Below are positions 7,849 through 14,905 of a stretch of 35,495 bases of DNA, in pieces. The DNA is taken from assembly GCA_017518105.1 (NCBI GenBank), contig JAFWWC010000003.1:1-35495 (forward strand), read 5' to 3'. Source of the DNA: Selenomonadaceae bacterium (GTDB lineage Bacteria > Bacillota > Negativicutes > Selenomonadales > Selenomonadaceae). A model generated the notes under the pieces. That model saw only the letters and a program-made list of their open reading frames with translations. It did not search any database and was not told the origin of the DNA. A program made the translations under genes and the position numbers. Positions within the stretch are counted from its first letter, which is position 1, and every line of letters begins with the position of its first letter.

Positions 7849-8394
7849 TTACGACTGAATCAAGTTTAAAAGATTTTTGTAATTGTTCGCGACCTTGATG
7901 ACGTAATGGACGGTCTCGGAGTAATTCGGAACGCCGCCATGCTTCTCGACGGCACCAGGTCCGGCATTGTAAGCGGCAACCGCGTCCGTCACGGAGTAGG
8001 CTCCCCAATCCTTGAAACGTCCGAGCTGATTCTTAATGTAAATCGTGCCGCCGATGATATTTTCAAGCGGGTTATGAGGATTGACGCCCAAGCCCGCCGC
8101 CGTCGACGGCATGAGTTGCATTAAGCCGACCGCCCCGACCGGACTTAGCGCGTGGAAGTTAAATTCGCTCTCCGCCTCCATTATCGACGTAATCAAAATC
8201 GGGTCGACTTGATATTCACTCGACGCATAAAGAATCGCCCGCGTTATCCAGTCGCACTCGACCTCGTTGCCGTTGTAGCGATTGACCGTCTGATAAATCG
8301 CGCTGTAGTAATCAACTGCCTCAGCCTCGCCGCCGCCAATCATAAGCGTCGCACTCATCATCACCGCTATTAAAATCTTCTTTAGTGATTTCAT
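7849..8394 (-). CDS. Secreted lytic transglycosylase (Slt/GEWL fold)
   Basis: A 181-residue exported muramidase that cleaves peptidoglycan between MurNAc and GlcNAc with 1,6-anhydro product formation. A signal peptide MKSLKKILIAVMMSATLMIG...EAEA (about 1-26) precedes the catalytic domain. The catalytic glutamate is in the ES pair of IMEAESEFNF (E75). The other family motifs are present: PVGAVGLMQLMPSTA, and AAYNAGPGAV with the AYNAGP signature. Length is typical of single-domain Slt proteins of Firmicutes. ATG 8394 has GGAG sites upstream. Monocistronic, with a strong promoter and its own terminator. Likely housekeeping wall turnover. Confidence 0.92.
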   Translation of the reverse strand: MKSLKKILIAVMMSATLMIGGGEAEAVDYYSAIYQTVNRYNGNEVECDWITRAILYASSEYQVDPILITSIMEAESEFNFHALSPVGAVGLMQLMPSTAAGLGVNPHNPLENIIGGTIYIKNQLGRFKDWGAYSVTDAVAAYNAGPGAVEKHGGVPNYSETVHYVIKVANNYKNLLNLIQS

Positions 8395-8424
8395 GTCTCC
8401 AACTCCTCGTCAAAAATTTTTCCG

Positions 8425-8453
8425 ATTATAACACATGACTTTCATATTGTAAA
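8425..8453 (-). promoter_or_regulatory. Sigma-70 promoter of the lytic transglycosylase gene
   Basis: On the minus strand, TTTACA (8453-8448), exactly 17 bases, then a perfect TATAAT (8430-8425) with a TGn extension. Best promoter in the window. Confidence 0.7.
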
Positions 8454-8475
8454 AAGATTAGCCTTGTGGCAAAAT
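8447..8475 (+). promoter_or_regulatory. Weak candidate promoter for the NUDIX operon
   Basis: TTGTAA (8447-8452), 17 bases, CAAAAT (8470-8475). Both boxes are 4 of 6 matches. It overlaps the -35 box of the divergent transglycosylase promoter, so the two could interfere if real. Confidence 0.25.
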
Positions 8476-8508
8476 ATTTATCACAAAACTTTTAAGGGGC
8501 GATAAGAA

Positions 8509-9075
8509 ATGTTGATTGACAACGAAGATAAAAATTTGGTCGAGAAAAAGATTTCAAGCGAACCGGTCTTTGACGGCGTATTGCTTCACGTGCGCCGGGA
8601 CGAAGTTGAGTTGCCTAACGGAAATAAGTCCGTGCGCGAGTGGATTCAACACCCTGGAGCCTCGGCGGTTATTCCGCTCCTGCCCGACAATCAAATTATC
8701 CTCGTGCGGCAGTTCCGCTACCCCGTCGGTCAAGTTACTTTGGAAGTCCCCGCCGGCAAGCTCGATAAGGTCGGCGAAGACCCAATCGAATGCGCCAAAC
8801 GCGAACTTTCGGAGGAAACGGGCTACACGGCTGGCAAGTACTGGAAGCTAACGACGATTGCCACGACTGTTGGCTTTACGAACGAATACATTCACCTGTA
8901 CGCCGCAACGGATTTGACGCCCGGCAAGATTCATCCCGATTCAGACGAATTTATTAACGTCGTTAAGATTCCGCTGACTGCCGCCTTGCAAATGGTCGAG
9001 TCTGGAAAGATTTTCGACGCAAAATCAGCCGTGTCCATTCTCCTTTTGGCTAAGCAGGTGTTTCACAAAAAATGA
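8509..9075 (+). CDS. NUDIX hydrolase, ADP-ribose pyrophosphatase type
   Basis: Hydrolyses a nucleoside diphosphate linked to another moiety, probably ADP-ribose to AMP and ribose-5-phosphate. The 188-residue protein has the NudF/YqkG layout: a beta-strand domain (EPVFDGVLLHVRRDEVELPNG), then ILVRQFRYPVG just before the NUDIX box, then AGKLDKVGEDPIECAKRELSEETGY at about 82-106, of which the box core REL-EE-G is intact. The loop between the first Gly and first Glu is one residue longer than the classical G-x5-E spacing. ATG 8509 follows AAGGGGCG. The stop overlaps the next gene start, so it heads a four-gene operon. Confidence 0.88.
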   Translation: MLIDNEDKNLVEKKISSEPVFDGVLLHVRRDEVELPNGNKSVREWIQHPGASAVIPLLPDNQIILVRQFRYPVGQVTLEVPAGKLDKVGEDPIECAKRELSEETGYTAGKYWKLTTIATTVGFTNEYIHLYAATDLTPGKIHPDSDEFINVVKIPLTAALQMVESGKIFDAKSAVSILLLAKQVFHKK

Positions 9076-10928
9076 TGGCGCGTAAATTCCTAAGCAACAA
9101 AATCGTGCGGCGCGTGCTGGAAGTCATCGGGCTGTTCGTGCTAATTGGGCTTGTCGGGAAAGTCCTTCCGACTTTGGCGGGCGTGGTACTTTGTCTTGTA
9201 CTGCTCGGCGGCTATTACGGCGTGATTTATCGTTCGCTGAAACTGTGCAAGGTGAATTTCCGCGACGAGCTACTTGACGACTTGCCGAGGATTTTAATCG
9301 TGGCGGCTCTCAGCGTCGGCTTTATAATCTTCATGGTGAGTTCACAGCAGACGATTTACATTTGGGATTCGCTTGAGACGTGGGAGCCAACGATTGACTG
9401 CGACGAAACGACTTTCAGCGACCCGCACCAAGCTTTAAAGAATTTGCGCGGCTCAATCAATCATTCGGACTACAATAACTTTCTGCCGATGCTTATGACG
9501 TTACCAATGCATCTCTTCGGCAAAAGTTTCCTCTGCTACGCGCTGTATGTCTGGCTGATGTTCGCACTTCCTGCGGTATTCATTGCGGCGGCGACTCTCA
9601 AGCACTTTGCAAACGTAAATCTTCCTTGCTCGGCGATTATGGCAATTCTGCTGTCGTTCCCAGTGTTTGAAGTGCCGTTGCTTGTCGGTTATGCGAACGT
9701 CTCAATCATTTTGCCCGCCGCCATAATCCTAGCATTGCTCCTCAGCTTAGACGAGTCCGAACCTCCACGCGAGCCGCTAATCTTAATTGCCGTGCTTTGT
9801 ATCTTTGCGGTGTTCCAGGCGCGGACGGCGGCTTACATGATTTTAGGAGAGTTCGTCGGCTATGCTGTCTACGTGCTGTTATCGGGCGGCAACTTGCTTA
9901 GGCTCTGCCAAAGAATGTTCGTCATCGCGGCTTACGGCTCCTTAATAGCCTTGCCGCTGTTCTTTACGTTTTTCAAACGCGCACTGACTTACAATATCGG
10001 CGCGGCGTACTCGGCTTATCAACGCGGAATGGACTTTTCGGAGCGATTATTGAACCACGCGGAGTTCTTAGGCTTTCTAATCTACGCATTTTTTATCGTC
10101 GGCGTGCTCGTCAGTTTCCGCAATAAAAAGCTCCGACCTCTTGCCGCGTGTCTTCTGACGTGGACGATAAATTCAGTCTGGTTAATCTGCCGAATTCAAC
10201 TCATGGGCTGGCAACACTACTGCATAATGATTCTACCGTTCGCCTTTGCTATCGTGCTGTTGATTAATTTCGCCCTGTCGAAGAAAAAATCCGTCGGCGC
10301 GGCTCTGATTGCTATCCTAGCGTTCAACTGCCTGCAAACGTATTCTTTTAACCTGTCGAAGCCCTTCAACACCGGCTACACAATTCCAATCCGCCACGAC
10401 ATCGACGAGCTAAAAGTTTTCGTTGCGGACTTGAATCAACTGGCGGGCGACGACAAGAAGATTTATCTGCTGGCGAGCGGCGAATTGTATAACGGCACGA
10501 TTCTCGACAAAATTTATATGCCGAATAATCGCGAGGCTTTACCGGGTTTGATGGGCGGGGCTGACGTGGATTTGCGCGACGGCTTCCCAGTAAAATTCTT
10601 CGACGCGGATATTATTTTGGTCGCTGAACCTGTTCAAACTCATTTGCTACCAGAAAATCAATTAGTCGTCGTCAAGCCCGCCGAGCTTATGTTGAGACCG
10701 TCGCCCATATCCAAGCACTTCAAGCAGATTAAAACTTACACTTTCCACCCCGAATCAGACGGCGTGTCGTCCGTGACGTTCAAAGTTTACGAGAAAATTT
10801 CGCCGTTCGAGAGAGAGGACATTGACTTTGTAGAAAAAATCTTCGCCGAGCTTTATCCTAATCAAGACGAGCTGTTTAAAGACCGTTTCGAGACTTACAA
10901 GCAAGAACACTTCGAGGGACAATCATGA
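9072..10928 (+). CDS. Polytopic membrane protein, probable GT-C glycosyltransferase
   Basis: A 618-residue integral membrane protein with roughly ten to twelve hydrophobic segments up to about residue 430, followed by a soluble C-terminal domain of about 190 residues. An acidic segment IYIWDSLETWEPT follows the early helices, in the place where GT-C enzymes carry their catalytic acidic residues. The next gene is a polyprenyl-phosphate glycosyltransferase, as in GtrB/GtrC-type pairs. I therefore infer that it uses a lipid-phosphate sugar donor on the outer face of the membrane. No specific family signature was recognised. Two adjacent ATG codons (9072, 9075) are possible starts, and the upstream stop overlaps them. 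The last four bases overlap the next start (ATGA). Confidence 0.6.
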   Translation: MMARKFLSNKIVRRVLEVIGLFVLIGLVGKVLPTLAGVVLCLVLLGGYYGVIYRSLKLCKVNFRDELLDDLPRILIVAALSVGFIIFMVSSQQTIYIWDSLETWEPTIDCDETTFSDPHQALKNLRGSINHSDYNNFLPMLMTLPMHLFGKSFLCYALYVWLMFALPAVFIAAATLKHFANVNLPCSAIMAILLSFPVFEVPLLVGYANVSIILPAAIILALLLSLDESEPPREPLILIAVLCIFAVFQARTAAYMILGEFVGYAVYVLLSGGNLLRLCQRMFVIAAYGSLIALPLFFTFFKRALTYNIGAAYSAYQRGMDFSERLLNHAEFLGFLIYAFFIVGVLVSFRNKKLRPLAACLLTWTINSVWLICRIQLMGWQHYCIMILPFAFAIVLLINFALSKKKSVGAALIAILAFNCLQTYSFNLSKPFNTGYTIPIRHDIDELKVFVADLNQLAGDDKKIYLLASGELYNGTILDKIYMPNNREALPGLMGGADVDLRDGFPVKFFDADIILVAEPVQTHLLPENQLVVVKPAELMLRPSPISKHFKQIKTYTFHPESDGVSSVTFKVYEKISPFEREDIDFVEKIFAELYPNQDELFKDRFETYKQEHFEGQS

Positions 10929-11872
10929 GCAAGATTTTATACGTCGTCATTCCCTGCTACAACGAACAAGACGTTTTACACGAGACCGCCAAACGTCTCC
11001 GCGAAAAATTCCTTAGTCTTATCGACGCGGGCAAGATTTCAAAGCAAAGTCGGATTGTTTTCGTCAATGACGGCTCTAAAGATTCGACGTGGAAGATTAT
11101 TCGCGAACTGCACGCGACAGACAAAATTTTTTCCGGAATAAATCTTTCACGCAACCGCGGACACCAAAACGCACTACTTGCCGGCTTGATGACGGTTAAG
11201 GGCGGCGCGGACATGGTTATTTCTATGGATGCCGACTTGCAGGACGACATAAACGCGATTGACGAGATGATTGACAAGTTCAACGACGGTTTCGACATTG
11301 TTTACGGCGTGAGGAGCAAACGCACGACTGATACTTTCTTTAAGCGGTTCACGGCGGAGAGTTTTTATAAGCTTGTAAAGTTTTTGGGCGGCGACATCAT
11401 AAATAATCACGCTGACTATCGATTAATGAGCAAAAGAGCTTTGGACGGGCTTGCCGAGTTCGGCGAAGTCAATTTATTTCTGCGCGGGCTTGTTCCGATG
11501 ATTGGTTATCCTTCTGCAGTCGTTTATTACGAACGGGCGGAGCGATTCGCGGGCGAGAGCAAGTATCCGCTGAAAAAAATGTTGTTCTTCGCCCTGCAAG
11601 GGATAACGTCGCTGACAGTCAAGCCGATTCGCCTGATAATGATTTTGGGCTTTGCAATGTGTTCGATAAGTTTGCTCGTGATTCTCTGGACGCTGTATGA
11701 ATACTTTTTTGGCGATACTGTTCGCGGCTGGACGAGTATGCTAGCGTCACTGTGGTTTATCGGCGGACTGATTCTCTTGTCGATTGGCGTTGTCGGCGAA
11801 TACGTCGGGAAAATCTATCTGGAAACAAAAAGACGCCCGCGGTTTATCGTGAGCGAATTTCTTAACGATTAA
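10925..11872 (+). CDS. GT2 polyprenyl-phosphate glycosyltransferase (GtrB/CsbB-like)
   Basis: Transfers a sugar from a nucleotide donor to undecaprenyl phosphate. 315 residues. The GT-A domain begins YVVIPCYNEQDVL and continues IVFVNDGSKDST (about 44-55), then NLSRNRGHQNALLAG. The metal-binding DxD lies in MDADLQDD (D102, D104). HADYRLMSKRA is the family acceptor-loop motif. Two C-terminal transmembrane helices (about 233-260 and 268-293) anchor it, with the basic KPIRLI segment just before. These are typical of the DPM-like GtrB/YkcC/CsbB group. The lipid-linked product would be flipped and used by a GT-C enzyme, probably the upstream gene product. Confidence 0.9.
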   Translation: MSKILYVVIPCYNEQDVLHETAKRLREKFLSLIDAGKISKQSRIVFVNDGSKDSTWKIIRELHATDKIFSGINLSRNRGHQNALLAGLMTVKGGADMVISMDADLQDDINAIDEMIDKFNDGFDIVYGVRSKRTTDTFFKRFTAESFYKLVKFLGGDIINNHADYRLMSKRALDGLAEFGEVNLFLRGLVPMIGYPSAVVYYERAERFAGESKYPLKKMLFFALQGITSLTVKPIRLIMILGFAMCSISLLVILWTLYEYFFGDTVRGWTSMLASLWFIGGLILLSIGVVGEYVGKIYLETKRRPRFIVSEFLND

Positions 11873-11885
11873 TGGAGGCGATTTA

Positions 11886-12521
11886 ATGTTTGATGATATT
11901 GGCGGATTCTTGATGAATTTGATTACGGGCTTGCCGGGCATAGTTATTGCTATGGTCGTGCACGAATATGCCCATGCACGCGTTGCTTATGCCCTCGGCG
12001 ATTATACTCCGCGACTTCAAGGACGTTTGACGCTAAACCCTGCCGCACACGTCGACCCAATCGGGCTTTTAATGCTTTTTATCGTGCATTTCGGCTGGGC
12101 TAAGCCCGTGCAAATAAATCCGATGAATTTTTCCAATCCTAGACGCGACGACATCTTAGTTTCGCTCGCTGGCCCCGCGTCGAATCTGATTACGGCGTTT
12201 ATCGCGCTGATAGCTCTGGTTTTGCTTGCGAAGTTCGATTTTCCGTTCTCAGAAGGCACGCTTCTAGTTTTCAACCTGATAATCATCTACAACATCAACT
12301 TTGCAATCTTCAACATGCTACCAATCCCGCCGCTCGACGGTTCGCACATCTTACGCAACCTTTTGCCTTACGAATTGGCGCGGCAATATGAATATCTCGA
12401 ACGTTACAGCTTTATTTTCCTGATTATAATCCTGATGACGCCCGTCCTTAGTTATATCTTCGTGCCGTTGCAAAGGTTTATCTTCGGCATCTTCCAAGGA
12501 ATCGTCAACATATTGCTTTAA
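11886..12521 (+). CDS. Site-2 protease family membrane metallopeptidase (M50)
   Basis: A 211-residue polytopic zinc protease homologue. The HExxH motif is VVHEYAHA (H26, E27, H30) in the first transmembrane segment. The second zinc-site motif is NMLPIPPLDGSHIL with D151. A conserved SLAGPASNL segment lies at about 93-101. This is the short YwhC-like form without a PDZ domain. AATGGAGGCGA gives a strong ribosome binding site. Spacing to the GT2 gene is 13 bases, so it is probably the last gene of the NUDIX operon. Substrate unknown. Its stop codon overlaps the stop of the convergent gene at 12518. Confidence 0.88.
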   Translation: MFDDIGGFLMNLITGLPGIVIAMVVHEYAHARVAYALGDYTPRLQGRLTLNPAAHVDPIGLLMLFIVHFGWAKPVQINPMNFSNPRRDDILVSLAGPASNLITAFIALIALVLLAKFDFPFSEGTLLVFNLIIIYNINFAIFNMLPIPPLDGSHILRNLLPYELARQYEYLERYSFIFLIIILMTPVLSYIFVPLQRFIFGIFQGIVNILL

Positions 12522-13396
12522 AGCAGGCGATTGCCCGTATCAAAATCGTAAAGCGACTCCGCCTCGTCGATAATTTCTTCAAGTTCGGCGCGGGCGGAGT
12601 ATTTTTTTATGTTACGCCAGAAATTTTCCCTGTGAATCACGACCGAACGAATAAAAGCCGCCGCATAGTCCGTGAAAATTCCTTCCGCGTCGAAAATCCG
12701 CCAAAAACTTTTAACGCTGTCCTCGGTCGCCACGTCGTATTCAATGCGGTGGAGGATTCTTGACAACTCGGAGCGGATTTCGGGCGTGAACATCGATTTA
12801 AGCAAGGCAAGTTCGGGCATTGACCGCGACGCACGCACCAACCAAAATTCTACTTGCAAATCGTCGTCGAAGTTATCAAAACCGCAATTTATTAGCCGTT
12901 CGAGCAATTCGGGCGGCGATTTTTTTTTCAGCGGGAGCATTTGCACTTCCTTATAAAACGACGCGTATAAAAGTCGCTCAAATTCGGTTCGCGTGTACAA
13001 TCTCGAAACGATTCCGCCGAACGCTCCCCGCATGAGCCGTTCCAAAACTTTCCAGTGGCGAATATTCCTAAAACTCGTCAGCCAACAGCCGGTTTGCTTA
13101 AGATAAGTCGAAAAGCCCGCCGCAATGTCCTGAGGATTGGTAACGACCTCCAAAGTCAAGTCGCCAATAATCGCGTCGAAGAATTCTTCTGGGAATGGCA
13201 AGCGTTCTTCGCGATAATCAAGCCGATAAGTATTCGGATAATCTAAATCCTCGTTCGCCGTGACAAAAAAAATTTCAGCCGCCGGAAATTTCTTGCGTAA
13301 AGGTTCAAGATAGTCAAAACTCTCTACGACCAAAATATTTTGCCAAAAATCTTCGCCGTGAATGAATTCAAACAAGCTGGGTTTAATATTTTCCAT
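12518..13396 (-). CDS. Probable SAM-dependent methyltransferase-like protein
   Basis: A 292-residue protein of uncertain activity. The order of elements suggests a class I methyltransferase fold: NILVVESFDYLEPLRKKFP (first strand and helix), AEIFFVTANEDL (second strand with acidic end), LPFPEEFFDAIIGDLTLEVV (the usual LPFxxxxFDxI region), and a later strand with WLTSFRNIRHW. The Gly-rich SAM loop (GxGxG) is missing, so catalytic competence is doubtful. A helical C-terminal half of unknown role follows. ATG 13396 was chosen over 13456 because GGAGGT lies eight bases upstream and a promoter -10 lies in the intervening stretch. Similar degenerate methyltransferases often sit near glycosyltransferase genes, as here. 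Confidence 0.55.
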   Translation of the reverse strand: MENIKPSLFEFIHGEDFWQNILVVESFDYLEPLRKKFPAAEIFFVTANEDLDYPNTYRLDYREERLPFPEEFFDAIIGDLTLEVVTNPQDIAAGFSTYLKQTGCWLTSFRNIRHWKVLERLMRGAFGGIVSRLYTRTEFERLLYASFYKEVQMLPLKKKSPPELLERLINCGFDNFDDDLQVEFWLVRASRSMPELALLKSMFTPEIRSELSRILHRIEYDVATEDSVKSFWRIFDAEGIFTDYAAAFIRSVVIHRENFWRNIKKYSARAELEEIIDEAESLYDFDTGNRLL

Positions 13397-13418
13397 GATA
13401 ACCTCCGATTTTTTAATG

Positions 13419-13427
13419 ATTATATCA
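13419..13427 (-). promoter_or_regulatory. Extended -10 promoter of the methyltransferase-like gene
   Basis: On the minus strand, TGATATAAT, with TGTG before it as in the other extended -10 sites of the window. It sits just upstream of the ATG chosen at 13396, which supports that start. Confidence 0.6.
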
Positions 13428-13453
13428 CACGCCGAGAAAAAATTGATTTTGAA

Positions 13454-13479
13454 CAAAAAAAAACGCCTCGAAAGGCATT
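13454..13479 (-). terminator. Intrinsic terminator of the eight-gene operon
   Basis: On the minus strand, AATGCCT / AGGCGTT (one wobble) closed by a TTCG tetraloop and followed by nine T residues. It ends transcription coming from the glycosyltransferase gene at 13614. Confidence 0.8.
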
Positions 13480-13493
13480 TTGGAGGCTCATTT

Positions 13494-13521
13494 TACGAAA
13501 TCCAAAATAATGGATTTTGTA
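13494..13521. repeat. Imperfect palindrome, copy 1
   Basis: TACGAAATCCA and TGGATTTTGTA form an 11-bp stem (one G-T) around AAATAA. The same core recurs 86 bases downstream. Function unknown: it could be an RNA hairpin in the 3' untranslated region or a protein-binding site. Confidence 0.6.
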
Positions 13522-13579
13522 TCGCGTGATAATGCGGGTTTTTCGGCGTTTACACAAATCAGGGGTGATTTTGAGGTTT

Positions 13580-13615
13580 GATTTACGAAATCCAAAATAC
13601 TGGATTTTGTAAATC
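13580..13615. repeat. Imperfect palindrome, copy 2
   Basis: GATTTACGAAATCCA and TGGATTTTGTAAATC form a 15-bp stem (one G-T) around AAATAC. The core is identical to copy 1 except one loop base. It overlaps the first two bases of the glycosyltransferase stop codon on the minus strand. No T run follows, so it is not a simple terminator. Confidence 0.65.
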
Positions 13616-14297
13616 AGACTTCAGGATTGAGTTCGTCGCCGTACTCGCGCAGGAAAATTTTTTGGTAGCGGCGATATTTTGGGTCAAGGGGCTTTTCTTT
13701 CGGGCAATGTATGCACCAAAAATCTTGCGATTGATTCGGAATCACGACCCGATAACCGGCGCGGCTCATTTCCTTGCAAAGTGACGTATCGTAAAGGTGC
13801 CAGCCGTCAAATAAATCCTCGCGCCACGGCAAATCGTATTGAGTAGCCAAAAAAAGCCCGTCAACGGACTCTACGACTTGATAATCGCCGTCAGGCTCGT
13901 TGCACTCTGAATCAACCACGCTTTCAGGTTCGCAGGCATGAAGAACTCGACCGTAAGTCCTCATTCCGTCCCACCAAACGCCAGTCTCCGGCAAATTCAC
14001 GCAACCAATCATCCCGACAACGCCAATAGTCTCGTCCGCGAAAATTTTCAACAGGTCAGCGATAAGATTCTTATTCACAACGAAGGTATCTTGGTGCAGA
14101 TAAATCTTGTATTTGGCGTCTGAAGACTTCATCGCCCGATTGTAGCCCGAAGTCATGCTCGCGGCGTCCCGAACGTCGATAAACTCCGCCTTCATGCCGT
14201 TGGGAATGGTCAAGTGCTCAAGATACAAGCGGCATTCGTCGTACCACCAATCGCTATTGACGCACGTTATAAACGCAACCTTTTTATCGTCAAGCAT
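13614..14297 (-). CDS. Glycosyltransferase, StrF/GT2-like
   Basis: A 227-residue cytoplasmic protein resembling the StrF-type glycosyltransferase family (Glyco_tranf_2_5). It starts VAFITCVNSDWWYDECRLYL. The central acidic motif is YKIYLHQDTFVVN, which replaces the usual DxD strand. Later come GVVGMIGCVNLP, the substrate-site SVDGLFLATQYDLPW, and LFDGWHLYDTSLC. These are recognisable family elements. The start is ATG 14297, overlapping the PIN toxin stop as TGATG. A TTG one codon earlier is not needed. Last gene of the eight-gene minus-strand operon, with palindromes and a terminator downstream. Sugar and acceptor unknown. Confidence 0.75.
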   Translation of the reverse strand: MLDDKKVAFITCVNSDWWYDECRLYLEHLTIPNGMKAEFIDVRDAASMTSGYNRAMKSSDAKYKIYLHQDTFVVNKNLIADLLKIFADETIGVVGMIGCVNLPETGVWWDGMRTYGRVLHACEPESVVDSECNEPDGDYQVVESVDGLFLATQYDLPWREDLFDGWHLYDTSLCKEMSRAGYRVVIPNQSQDFWCIHCPKEKPLDPKYRRYQKIFLREYGDELNPEV

Positions 14298-14713
14298 CAA
14301 TTGTCCTCGCTTTCCAAAATGTCTAACATCTCACGCGGCGTCACTATGAACGGCTTTATCGGAAAATGTTTTAAATTCCCTGTCACAAGGTAGGCTTCGA
14401 CCTCTTCACGCGCCGTAAGCGTCACCCAATAAAAAATTTTATCCTTCGGGTCGGGCAACTCGTCTTCAAATTCCTTAGCGTCGATAAATTTACCGCGTTC
14501 TACAACGTCATCTAAAAATTCCCTAATATCTTCGGGAGAATTTTTGAATTTTGGACGCGAAAGCACTTCCTCGTATTCCTCTAAGAGTTTTTCGTTGAGC
14601 AATGGAATAATCTTTCCGTGTAAGGCGTGATGCACAATTTTGCCAGGTATAGAAATTTTTTTGAGCATAGAAGAAACTATGACGTTGGTATCAATAACCA
14701 CGTAGAAATTCAT
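14297..14713 (-). CDS. PIN-domain toxin (VapC-like ribonuclease)
   Basis: A 138-residue PIN-family putative toxin. The first catalytic Asp is in YVVIDTNVIVSS (D8). A Glu lies in the LLEEYEEVLSRPKF segment, and further acidic residues lie in LPDPKDKIFYWVTL. The strand YLVTGNLKHFP is characteristic of this PIN subgroup, where VTGN replaces VTGD. By family knowledge these are Mg-dependent endoribonucleases. The start overlaps the antitoxin stop as ATGA. Unusually the pair sits within a long housekeeping-type operon. Confidence 0.85.
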   Translation of the reverse strand: MNFYVVIDTNVIVSSMLKKISIPGKIVHHALHGKIIPLLNEKLLEEYEEVLSRPKFKNSPEDIREFLDDVVERGKFIDAKEFEDELPDPKDKIFYWVTLTAREEVEAYLVTGNLKHFPIKPFIVTPREMLDILESEDN

Positions 14714-14904
14714 TGGACTCCCTGTGCCTCCCGTGCTTCTCGTTCTCTACGGGCTGCATAAATTTCTGCATTAATTTCTTCCAATGTCATTTCGGACAAA
14801 CCATTGCGTTCTGCCTGTTCTTGCATTCTTTTCATCGCCGCCAATGCTTTCTTTGCAATGTAAGGATTTTTCGGTGAGTAATTTTTTCTTCTGTAGTTCA
14901 GCAT
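14710..14904 (-). CDS. Antitoxin partner of the PIN toxin
   Basis: A 64-residue basic-then-acidic small protein. The C-terminal stretch LSEMTLEEINAEIYAARRER is a signature I associate with antitoxins paired with PIN-family toxins. GGAGC precedes ATG 14904 at 8 bases. It starts one base after the stop of the GspE-type gene and overlaps the toxin start as ATGA. The N-terminus (YRRKNYSPKNPYIAKKAL) has no obvious ribbon-helix-helix or AbrB fold, so how it binds DNA is unclear. Confidence 0.75.
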   Translation of the reverse strand: MLNYRRKNYSPKNPYIAKKALAAMKRMQEQAERNGLSEMTLEEINAEIYAARREREAREAQGVQ

Positions 14905-14905
14905 T

